Below, one piece after another: positions 41,342-48,363 of a DNA stretch of 49,250 nucleotides. Position numbers and translations under genes: made by a program. Source of the stretch: Chloroflexota bacterium (GTDB lineage Bacteria; Chloroflexota; Anaerolineae; Anaerolineales; Anaerolineaceae). Under the pieces are notes generated by a model, which made no database searches, was not told the DNA's origin, and saw only the letters and a program-made list of their open reading frames with translations. Position 1 is the first letter of the stretch; each line of letters starts with the position of its first letter. Location: contig JAMCRR010000058.1 in the NCBI GenBank assembly GCA_023381565.1, forward strand, positions 1-49,250, written 5' to 3'.

Positions 41342-42967
41342 TTACGGCGACGGTTTAATTGAGTGTGTTCCTGATGGGTCGAAGTAGGTTTGCAGCAGGC
41401 TGCTCAGGTCTGTTTGGGTGTGGGTTGCCAGCAGAGCGAGAAAATCATCGGTGGTTGCCAGTTTGTGGTTGTAGAGAGCCGCGTAATCCCTTAAATAGGC
41501 GAAAAAATCATCGTCTCCAATCTGTTGGCGTAAAGCACGCAGGAACCGTGCGCCGTTCAGGTAAACCGCATTCCGGTAGGGTGTAAACCCCTTGAAAGCG
41601 GAAATTGGCTGGTCGATCCAGCCGGATGGCTGGTAATAATCCACCCGGTAGCCCCACCACCAGTCTTCTAGATCCGGATATACATTCTGATAAAAAAGAT
41701 ATTCGCAGTAGGTGCTGAGAGCCTCGTCGAGCCACGGTTCCAGCGCCTGGTCGTTTCCAACGATCCCATACCACCACTGGTGTGCGGTTTCATGGACGGC
41801 GATCGCGGTGAGATAACCTTTGGGTGTGCCGTCGTACAAATTGTAGAACCCGCGGCTCAAAAAATATAGCCCATCGTACTCCATGCCGTCGAGAAAATCG
41901 GCCTCGACGACGCTCAGGCTGGCATGGGGGTAGGCCCCAAACAGGCTGCTGTAGAGGCCGAGGGCTGCTGCGGTATCTTGCAGGGCGGCTTCACCGGCAG
42001 CTTTATCCCAGGGAAATGTGTAGCTGGTGATAGTTACCCCGCCGTAAGCTGTTGTGGCGACCAGGTATTCAGGGCTGGCTGAAAGAGCGAAGGAGCGCGC
42101 TGCCTGGAGGTCATAGCGGTAGATCGTATCTCCTTCTCGTTCGGGGATGGCGCTGGCTGCCAGCACCATCCCTGGCGGGGCATCGACCAGCTCGACCTGC
42201 ACCTGGTAGTTGGAGACGTCGTATACCTGGTGCTCGCCAAAATAATAGGGATCATGGACCAGCCAGCCCTGACCGGCACGGTAAGGCGGCAAGTAAGGAT
42301 ACCAATCGACCAGGTTCGTCTGGCGTTCTGAATAACCGAAGACGACGGGGCGGTAGAGGTCGGAATCCGCCGGGATGACGGGAAGCCGCAGTTCGTAGGT
42401 GAGAAACAGGCTGACATCCTGACCCGGCGCCAGCGGCTGCGCCAGAGGGATGGTAAGCCGGCGGCCGGCTAGCGCGTACCCTTCCACGGGCTGCCCGGCA
42501 GTCCAATCCAGGCTGCTCAGACGGAAAATGCCCTCCTGGCTGGCGGGTTCGATTACCAGCAGCAGCTCTGAGAGAGCTTCGCCCGTGCTGTTTGGGTAGT
42601 CGATTTGCTCATCTACCGCCAGAATATGCTGCGCATAGTCGAACCTAGCGTTCAGGGTATACCCGGTCCGGGCGGCGGGCCTGGAGGTTGGTTCTGGGGT
42701 TGGGTCAACGTTTAACGCCTGTAGAGATGGCGACGGACTGGGGATGGGCGAGCTAGACTGCGTTTGAGCGGTTGCAGGTGTAGGTTGGTACGCCGCAGTC
42801 TCAGCCGTGGGAGGATTGCCGGGCAAAGTGGCTGTGGTGATTATTGAAGGGGCGCGATCAGCTGTCGGGAGGGTGGGCTGTGCCGCAGGCTCTGGGATGC
42901 TCTGGCAGCTCACCAGGGCCATTAAGGCAAACGTGAGGATCAGGGTTGGGAACGATGGCGTTTTCAA
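41342..42967 (-). CDS. M1-family metallopeptidase lipoprotein, second copy
   Basis: A 541-residue predicted lipoprotein, paralogous to the one at 72-1652. The signal peptide ends MALVSCQS (lipobox), followed by a Pro/Thr/Ser linker to about residue 100. The beta-rich N-terminal domain includes LNARFDYAQHILAVDEQIDY. Zinc motif: HETAH at 392-396, with Glu415 in PWLDEALSTY (HEXXH-x18-E). The catalytic Glu and the zinc ligands are intact. A surface aminopeptidase for peptide scavenging is likely; substrate preference cannot be told. The ATG follows a short AT-rich leader with no strong Shine-Dalgarno sequence. Confidence 0.9.
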   Translation of the reverse strand: MKTPSFPTLILTFALMALVSCQSIPEPAAQPTLPTADRAPSIITTATLPGNPPTAETAAYQPTPATAQTQSSSPIPSPSPSLQALNVDPTPEPTSRPAARTGYTLNARFDYAQHILAVDEQIDYPNSTGEALSELLLVIEPASQEGIFRLSSLDWTAGQPVEGYALAGRRLTIPLAQPLAPGQDVSLFLTYELRLPVIPADSDLYRPVVFGYSERQTNLVDWYPYLPPYRAGQGWLVHDPYYFGEHQVYDVSNYQVQVELVDAPPGMVLAASAIPEREGDTIYRYDLQAARSFALSASPEYLVATTAYGGVTITSYTFPWDKAAGEAALQDTAAALGLYSSLFGAYPHASLSVVEADFLDGMEYDGLYFLSRGFYNLYDGTPKGYLTAIAVHETAHQWWYGIVGNDQALEPWLDEALSTYCEYLFYQNVYPDLEDWWWGYRVDYYQPSGWIDQPISAFKGFTPYRNAVYLNGARFLRALRQQIGDDDFFAYLRDYAALYNHKLATTDDFLALLATHTQTDLSSLLQTYFDPSGTHSIKPSP

Positions 42968-43002
42968 TGCAGGTTCATTTTAACGGGAATCTAGAGAAAT
43001 TG

Positions 43003-43037
43003 AAATACGGCGCAGCACATCCTGCCGCGCCGTATTT
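43003..43037 (-). terminator. Terminator after the DUF5679-like gene
   Basis: AAATACGGCGC (43003-43013) and GCGCCGTATTT (43027-43037) form a perfect 11-bp stem with a 13-base loop. On the minus strand a short U-rich run (AAUUUCUC) follows. It separates the small gene from the M1 lipoprotein gene. Confidence 0.7.
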
Positions 43038-43081
43038 TGGTCCAAAGACCAAACTAACTATTGTTCACAATGAAAACGAGG

Positions 43082-43228
43082 TTATTTGGATAGTATCTTG
43101 AACAGGGTCGTCCCGCAAACCGGGCATTTTCCCTTCAAAGCCGGCCTGCCGTTCTTCATCGTAACGCGCTGGCCTTCTTTGACCTCCCTTTTCTCCTTGC
43201 ATTTGACGCAATATGCAGTTTCAGCCAT
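43082..43228 (-). CDS. DUF5679-like small zinc-ribbon protein
   Basis: A 48-residue protein with two Cys pairs, Cys7-x-x-Cys10 (AYCVKCKEKREV) and Cys35-x-x-Cys38 (KGKCPVCGTTLFKIL). Between them is VTMKNGRPALKG, the central phrase of DUF5679 proteins. The cysteine spacing suggests one zinc-binding ribbon. AGGAGG lies upstream of the ATG and a terminator follows the stop, so this is a genuine monocistronic mini-gene. Proteins of this family are common in Chloroflexota and archaea; the function is unknown. Nucleic-acid binding is possible given the many lysines. Confidence 0.88.
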   Translation of the reverse strand: MAETAYCVKCKEKREVKEGQRVTMKNGRPALKGKCPVCGTTLFKILSK

Positions 43229-43564
43229 CCTATCCTCCTGTATGAATTTTGGATTTATCCCCCATCGTTAATTGCTGCTGCTCGGAGAAGATGTATACTC
43301 TTCTGCCTGGATTAAGTCTACTACTAAACTCAGATTTGATCAATGAAAGGTGAAATAGGATTTGTTATGGCGGTCTTGCGATTGGCGACAAAAGTGATTA
43401 CAATGATAACTATACTGGACAGTGCTTAGCGGGGGTTTTATTTCGGGGGGGAAGCAAAGGAGGTGATGCATCTAAATTAGTACGCCATCTTACTAATCGC
43501 CGGCTCGATGTCTGGATAACTAAACAATCAACAAGTTAATATGGTCATAGAAGGAGAGAATGAA
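43229..43564. other. Divergent intergenic region with an orphan Shine-Dalgarno sequence
   Basis: About 335 bases between the DUF5679-like gene (-) and the sugar-binding protein gene (+). It holds the promoter at 43376-43404. At 43456-43467 is AAAGGAGGTGAT, fully complementary to the usual 3' end of 16S rRNA. Only the five-codon frame ATG CAT CTA AAT TAG (43466-43480) is close enough to use it, and it overlaps the end of the sequence. The genuine ribosome binding site of the transporter gene (GAAGGAG) lies further on. Confidence 0.45.
43376..43404 (+). promoter_or_regulatory. Probable promoter of the sugar ABC transporter operon
   Basis: TTGCGA (43376-43381) and TACAAT (43399-43404) are 17 bases apart. 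The implied leader to ATG 43565 is about 150 bases long. Confidence 0.5.
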
Positions 43565-44812
43565 ATGTCGCACAAATTCTTGCGTACTGTGGCAATTGCT
43601 GGTGTATTCGTTCTTATGCTCCCCCTGATCGCCGCCTGTGGGACAGCTGCAACTGCTACGCCCACAACCGCACCTGCTGCCCCCACCACTGCACCTGCTG
43701 TACCTACCACCGCACCTGCGGCGCCCACCACTGCTCCAGCTGCCCCCACTACAGCACCGGCAGCCCCCACTACTGCCCCAACCGCACCGGCTGCGGCTGC
43801 CCCCTCGGGGAAAATAGCCATCCTGCTCCCAGAAACCAAGACTGCCCGTTATGAATCCCAAGATCTGCCGAACTTCAAAGCCAAGCTGCAAGCCCTCGGT
43901 TTCGATGTGGCTAATAATCTGATCTACAGCAATGCCAACCAGGATGCTGCTGCACAGCAATCTCAGGCAGAAGCTGCTCTGACGAACGGCGCGAAAGTCC
44001 TCGTGCTCGACCCCGTGGACTCGAAAGCCGCCTCGGTGATCGCAGATGCTGCCAAGGCCCAGAATGTACCCGTCATCGCTTACGACCGCCAGGTATTGAA
44101 CTCTTCTGGTGTCAGCTACTACATCTCGTTCGATAACCAGCAGGTGGGCAAGCTTCAGGCCCAAAGCCTGGTTGACAAGCTGACTGCCATGGGCATAGCC
44201 AAGCCGACCATCGTTATGATCAATGGCTCTCCAACCGACAACAATGCAGGTATGTTCAAAGCGGGCGCCCACAGCGTGTTCGATCCGTTGGTCACGGCTG
44301 GCAAATTGGTCATTGCCAAGGAATACGATACACCCGATTGGAGCCCGGACCAGGCTCAAACCGAAATGACCCAGGCTTTGACTGCCTTGAGCAACAAGGT
44401 GGATGGCGTGTATTGCGCCAATGACGGCACCGCCAGCGGCGCCATCGCTGCCATGAAAGCTGCTGGTTTAAGCCCCCTGCCGCCCGTCACCGGGCAGGAT
44501 GCCGAGCTGGCTGCCATCCAGCGTATCTTGATCGGCGAGCAGTACATGACCGTTTACAAGGCTATCAAGCCCGAAGCTGAGGATGCGGCTGTATTAGCTT
44601 ACGATTTGCTCACCGGTGTCACCCCCGGATCGGACCTGGTCAACAGCACGGTCAACAATGGGACTATCGACGTGCCTTCGGTCATTCTGACACCCGTTGC
44701 GGTGACCAAGGATAATGTCAAGACCACTGTGATCGCAGATGGCTTCTGGAAGGCGTCTGATGTGTGCACGGCTGATTTTGCCGCTGCGTGCGCAGCAGCC
44801 GGCATACAATAA
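43565..44812 (+). CDS. Sugar ABC transporter substrate-binding lipoprotein (XylF-like)
   Basis: A 415-residue lipoprotein that captures a sugar outside the membrane for the transporter encoded downstream. The signal peptide ends PLIAACGTAA (lipobox), followed by a repetitive linker of about 55 residues made of PTTAPAA units. The type I periplasmic-binding fold (Peripla_BP_4) begins GKIAILLPETKTARYESQDL. Xylose-binding-type phrases include VLDPVDSKAASVIADAAKAQNVPVIAYDRQV and VDGVYCANDGTASGAIAAMKAAGL. The start is ATG 43565 with GAAGGAGAG upstream, not ATG 43541. The sugar is probably a pentose such as xylose, but this is inferred. Confidence 0.92.
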   Translation: MSHKFLRTVAIAGVFVLMLPLIAACGTAATATPTTAPAAPTTAPAVPTTAPAAPTTAPAAPTTAPAAPTTAPTAPAAAAPSGKIAILLPETKTARYESQDLPNFKAKLQALGFDVANNLIYSNANQDAAAQQSQAEAALTNGAKVLVLDPVDSKAASVIADAAKAQNVPVIAYDRQVLNSSGVSYYISFDNQQVGKLQAQSLVDKLTAMGIAKPTIVMINGSPTDNNAGMFKAGAHSVFDPLVTAGKLVIAKEYDTPDWSPDQAQTEMTQALTALSNKVDGVYCANDGTASGAIAAMKAAGLSPLPPVTGQDAELAAIQRILIGEQYMTVYKAIKPEAEDAAVLAYDLLTGVTPGSDLVNSTVNNGTIDVPSVILTPVAVTKDNVKTTVIADGFWKASDVCTADFAAACAAAGIQ

Positions 44813-44849
44813 TTTCACTAATGTGCATATAATAGATAGTGAATAGGTG

Positions 44850-44878
44850 GCGGCGGGGAAGATCACCTTCCCCGCCGC
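44850..44878 (+). promoter_or_regulatory. Intercistronic GC-rich hairpin
   Basis: GCGGCGGGGAAG (44850-44861) and CTTCCCCGCCGC (44867-44878) form a perfect 12-bp stem with a 5-base loop between the binding-protein and ATPase genes. Without a T run it is more likely to block 3' exonucleases, or partly stop polymerase, than to be a full terminator. It would keep the binding protein in excess over the membrane components. Confidence 0.65.
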
Positions 44879-44900
44879 ACGAATCATGAGGAGAGAGCGA

Positions 44901-45716
44901 ATGGAAGCCTCGCCGAGGACGCCCATACTCGAGTTGAAAGGTATTTCCAAGCGCTTCGGAGCCGTCCAGGCGCTGAAAGATGTCAATTTTGAAGTCTTTA
45001 CCGGAGAGGTGGTTGGCCTGGTGGGAGATAACGGCGCCGGTAAATCGACCCTGATCAAGTGCATTTCTGGGATCTATCCCATCGACGCGGGGGAGATATT
45101 TTTCGAAGGGAAACCCGTTACCATTACCGGACCGAAAGATGTTGGTCGCCTGGGAATTGAAACGGTTTACCAGGATTTGGCTCTGTGCGATAACCTGGAT
45201 GTGGTTGCCAATCTCTACCTTGGGCGCGAAGCGATCAACCAAAATGTCCATCCTCTGGTCAGCCCTCTGAATGAAGTCAAGATGGAAAAGCGCGCCATCG
45301 AGGTGCTCAAAACGCTCTCGGTCAAGCTTCCCAGCCCGCGCCGGGTGGTTGCCTCGCTCTCTGGCGGGCAGCGCCAATCTGTGGCTGTTGCCAGGGCAGT
45401 GATGTGGAATTCGAGAGTGGTCTTGCTGGACGAACCCACTGCTGCATTGGGTGTGGCGCAATCTCGCATGGTGCTGGACCTGATCTTACAGCTTAAAAAA
45501 CAGGGATTGGGGGTGGTTGTGATCAGCCACAATCTGGCCGATATCTTCGAAGTGGTCGACCGCATTATTGTCTTGCGCCTGGGACGGCGTGTGGGCACTT
45601 TTATGGCTGGTTCGACCAGCCGCGAACAGATTGTGTCGGCTATTACCGGTGCGGAATTCGGCGAAGTGGAGGAAAACAATACCGCCAATGGATCGGAAGG
45701 AGGGATGGCTGGATGA
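44901..45716 (+). CDS. Sugar ABC transporter ATP-binding protein, single-domain
   Basis: A 271-residue ABC ATPase powering uptake of the sugar bound by the preceding lipoprotein. Walker A is GDNGAGKST (42-50), the signature is SLSGGQRQSVAVAR, Walker B is VVLLDEPTAALG and the switch His is in VVISHNL. It belongs to the carbohydrate uptake CUT2 group but has one nucleotide-binding domain, while classical XylG, RbsA and MglA have two fused domains (about 500 residues). It would therefore work as a homodimer, like FrcA-type proteins. ATG 44901 has GAGGAGAGAGCG upstream. The stop overlaps the permease start (ATGA). Confidence 0.92.
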   Translation: MEASPRTPILELKGISKRFGAVQALKDVNFEVFTGEVVGLVGDNGAGKSTLIKCISGIYPIDAGEIFFEGKPVTITGPKDVGRLGIETVYQDLALCDNLDVVANLYLGREAINQNVHPLVSPLNEVKMEKRAIEVLKTLSVKLPSPRRVVASLSGGQRQSVAVARAVMWNSRVVLLDEPTAALGVAQSRMVLDLILQLKKQGLGVVVISHNLADIFEVVDRIIVLRLGRRVGTFMAGSTSREQIVSAITGAEFGEVEENNTANGSEGGMAG

Positions 45717-46930
45717 GCACAATCGTTGAAAAACCTCATCTGAAAGAAGAACCCGAGCGCCCTCCGACCCGCCTGGACGCATTGCGCTCTTTATTGGGCC
45801 AATCTGACCTGGGGGTTTTGCCGATTTTGCTCGGACTGGTAGTGATTTGGGGGATTTTCCAGCTTGCCAACCCCCATTTTCTGTCTGCCCGCAATCTGAC
45901 CAACCTGCTCCTGCAGGCTGCCTCCACCGGCACGATCTCCATCGGTCTCGTCCTGATCTTGCTGCTTGGCGAAATCGACTTATCGGTGGGCGCGGTCAGC
46001 GGGCTGTGCGGCTCGATTGTAGCCGTACTCAACGTCAACAACGGCGTCTCCGGACCGATTGCTGTCCTGGCCGGGCTGCTGGCCGGGCTGGCAATCGGGC
46101 TGTTCCAGGGGATGTGGATCACGCGCTTCCGCATCCCTTCCTTCATTGTCACCCTGGCAGGTTTGCTTGGATGGCAGGGTACTCAATTGCTCGTGTTGGG
46201 AGAAACTGGGACAATCAACCTGAGAGACCCGTTTGTCGTGGGAATTGCCAATACATTCTTTCCCCAGTTGATCGGCTGGTTGGTTGGAATTATTTTCGTC
46301 GTGATCGTGATTGTCTCAATGCTCCTGGAACGGCGGCAGAGAATGGCTGCCGAACTGCCATACCGCTCAAGGCAGGCCATCATCTTCCGCTCGGCGCTCA
46401 TTGCGGCTGCCATGATCGGATCGATAGCCGTCTTGAACGCCGACCGCGGGTTGCCTTTAGCCGTGATCATTTTCGTGGGCCTGATCGTGCTCTTTGATCT
46501 GATCACCCGCAGGACGATCTTCGGCCGGCACATCTACGCTGTCGGCGGAGACCCCGAAGCTGCGCGGCGGGCCAGTATCAATGTGAATGGCATTCGCGTG
46601 GCTGTCTTCGGGCTGGGATCGATGCTGGCGGCTCTAGGTGGTATTCTGGGGGAATCGCGCCTTTTTGCGGTCAACCAGTCCTCCGGCGGCAGCGATACCC
46701 TTCTGAATGCCATTGCGGCAGCCGTGATCGGTGGAACAAGCCTGTTTGGCGGGTTTGGCAGCGTCTGGTCAGCGCTGGTTGGAGCGCTGGTGATTTTCTC
46801 GATCTCGAACGGTATGGACCTTCTGGCGCTGCCCAGCGATATCAAATTTATTATCACCGGCGGGGTGCTGCTCGTAGCAGTAACCATCGATGCCATCAGC
46901 CGGCGTATGCGCGAGGTGCGCGGGCGGTAA
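45713..46930 (+). CDS. Sugar ABC transporter permease (XylH-like)
   Basis: A 405-residue CUT2-family permease that forms the membrane channel of the sugar importer. It has about ten or more hydrophobic segments. Family phrases are LLGEIDLSVGAVSGLCGSIV, IPSFIVTLAGLLGWQGTQLL, RRTIFGRHIYAVGGDPEAAR (the EAA-like coupling loop with GRHIYAVGG) and IAAAVIGGTSLFGGFGSV. The insertion between two helices (LLERRQRMAAELPYRSRQ) is as in XylH. It starts inside the ATPase stop codon (ATGA), so the two are translationally coupled. Its stop lies two bases from the convergent YhaM-like gene. Confidence 0.93.
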   Translation: MSTIVEKPHLKEEPERPPTRLDALRSLLGQSDLGVLPILLGLVVIWGIFQLANPHFLSARNLTNLLLQAASTGTISIGLVLILLLGEIDLSVGAVSGLCGSIVAVLNVNNGVSGPIAVLAGLLAGLAIGLFQGMWITRFRIPSFIVTLAGLLGWQGTQLLVLGETGTINLRDPFVVGIANTFFPQLIGWLVGIIFVVIVIVSMLLERRQRMAAELPYRSRQAIIFRSALIAAAMIGSIAVLNADRGLPLAVIIFVGLIVLFDLITRRTIFGRHIYAVGGDPEAARRASINVNGIRVAVFGLGSMLAALGGILGESRLFAVNQSSGGSDTLLNAIAAAVIGGTSLFGGFGSVWSALVGALVIFSISNGMDLLALPSDIKFIITGGVLLVAVTIDAISRRMREVRGR

Positions 46931-46932
46931 AG

Positions 46933-47934
46933 TCACTCTTCTGCCGCGCCTTCTTCACCGGTATCCTCTCCGGTATAAAGCTGGCGGCCCAGCAGCCGGT
47001 CGTAGGGCGTCCAGGGCGCGTCAGGTTCGCTGTGCTCCAGAATGGCCTCGAAGCGGTTGACCTGAGTATCCAGGTCTTCGATATGGTGCAGGGCGATGGC
47101 TTCCAGGGTTTGCGGTCGGCGTGGTGAGCCCCACTCGTAGCGCCCGTGGTGCGCAACCAGCATGTGGCGCAGCCGCAGCGCCAGCTCGGCAGGGAAATCG
47201 GGGATTTTTCTGATAGCTTCGCTGACCATTTCATCCGCCAGGACGATATGACCCAGGAGGCGCCCCTCGTTTGAGTATTCCAGCTCCATCTCCCATTTGA
47301 ATTCGCGGACTTTACCGATCTCATACAGGAACGCCCCGGCCAGGAGCAGGTTGGGGTCGATCTTGGGATAGAGAGCAATGACGGTTTTGGAGAGATGGAG
47401 CACCTGCAGGGTGTGCTCGAGCAGCCCTCCCAGGTAAGCGTGATGCACCTGGGTGGAAGCCGGCGCCTGAGAAAAGCGAGCGCGAAATTCGGGGTCGCCA
47501 AAAAAGGTGTCCACCAGCCGGCGCAGGTGAGGATTGGAGATCTGCTGGCGTAAATCATCCAACTCGGCGAGCATTTCAGCCGGGTCGCGCGAGCCGGCGG
47601 GTAGGAAGTCGCGGCGGTCGTATTCATTCTCGCGCGCCGGGCGCACACGCAGGACGCGCACCTGCAAGCGGTCCATGTATTTGTCCACTTCGCCCTCGAC
47701 TTTGACGACCATGCCTTCCTGGATTTGCTCTGCGGCTGATTGCGCATCTTCCCAGACGCGGCCAATGATCTGCCCGGCAGCATCCGCCAGGATCAGGGTC
47801 AGGTAAACGCCGCGGCTGGCATCGCGGAAGGGTTCGAGGGCTTTTTTGCGCACCAGGTAGAAGCCGACGAAGCGCTGCCCGGCTTGCAGGTCGCTCAGGG
47901 ATGGACCTTTATCGGGGTGATAAGATTCAGCCAT
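46933..47934 (-). CDS. YhaM-like OB-fold/HD-domain protein with altered HD motif
   Basis: A 333-residue cytoplasmic protein resembling YhaM-family 3'-5' exoribonucleases. The N-terminal OB fold runs to about residue 100 (VYLTLILADAAGQIIGRVWE, VVKVEGEVDKYMDRLQVRV). The HD-type domain has HHAYLGGLLEHTLQVLHLS (about 167-185) and LRHMLVAHHGRYEWGSPRRP. The central metal-binding motif, normally LHDIGK, reads LYEIGK (Tyr204-Glu205). Two single-base changes would explain it. The other metal-ligand histidines remain. Catalysis may be lost or changed; an RNA-binding role is possible. The C-terminus is acidic. Confidence 0.85.
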   Translation of the reverse strand: MAESYHPDKGPSLSDLQAGQRFVGFYLVRKKALEPFRDASRGVYLTLILADAAGQIIGRVWEDAQSAAEQIQEGMVVKVEGEVDKYMDRLQVRVLRVRPARENEYDRRDFLPAGSRDPAEMLAELDDLRQQISNPHLRRLVDTFFGDPEFRARFSQAPASTQVHHAYLGGLLEHTLQVLHLSKTVIALYPKIDPNLLLAGAFLYEIGKVREFKWEMELEYSNEGRLLGHIVLADEMVSEAIRKIPDFPAELALRLRHMLVAHHGRYEWGSPRRPQTLEAIALHHIEDLDTQVNRFEAILEHSEPDAPWTPYDRLLGRQLYTGEDTGEEGAAEE

Positions 47935-47984
47935 TTCCCAGCCTCAACAGGTATTTATAATATAAATTATATCCGATTATATAT

Positions 47985-48345
47985 AGCACAAGCTTCAGCA
48001 TGTTTGGGTGCAAGATGGTAGAACAAGCTTTAGCTTGTTCATGCGCAAACTAAAGCGTGCGCTACAGGGTAGAACGAGCTTTAACTCGTTCATGCGCAAA
48101 CTAAAGCGTGCGCTACAGGGTAGAACGAGCTTTAACTCGTTCATGCGCAAACTAAAGTGTGCGCTACAGGGTAGAACGAGTTTTAGCTCGTTCATGTGCA
48201 AACTAAAGTGTGCGCTACAGGGTAGAACGAGCTTTAGCTCGTTCATGCGCAAACTAAAGTGTGCGCTACAGGATAGAACGAGCTTTAGCTTGTTCATGCG
48301 CAAACTAAAGTGTGCGCTACAGGGTAGCACAAGCTTCAGCTTATA
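47985..48345. repeat. Tandem array of six 51-bp palindromic units
   Basis: Six full units start at 48018, 48069, 48120, 48171, 48222 and 48273. They are flanked by partial units carrying GCACAAGCTTCAGC on both sides (47987 and 48326). Each unit has a hairpin GAAC(A/G)AGCT..AGCT(T/C)GTTC and a second one, GCGCA...TGCGC. Paired bases change together between units (CAAG/CTTG in the first, CGAG/CTCG in the second). Because 51 is a multiple of three, both strands stay open (for example 48008-48352 plus and 47995-48330 minus), but these repeat-encoded frames are not genes. The array lies between two minus-strand genes. Confidence 0.88.
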
Positions 48346-48363
48346 CCCCTGAAATAATTCAAT

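Noticed and set aside
47985..48345. CRISPR array
   Set aside because: Units are contiguous with no unique spacers, and there are no cas genes.
48008..48352. Open reading frames on both strands through the tandem repeat (about 110 codons each)
   Set aside because: The 51-base period is a multiple of three, so any stop-free unit stays open. There is no ribosome binding site and the peptides are simple repeats.
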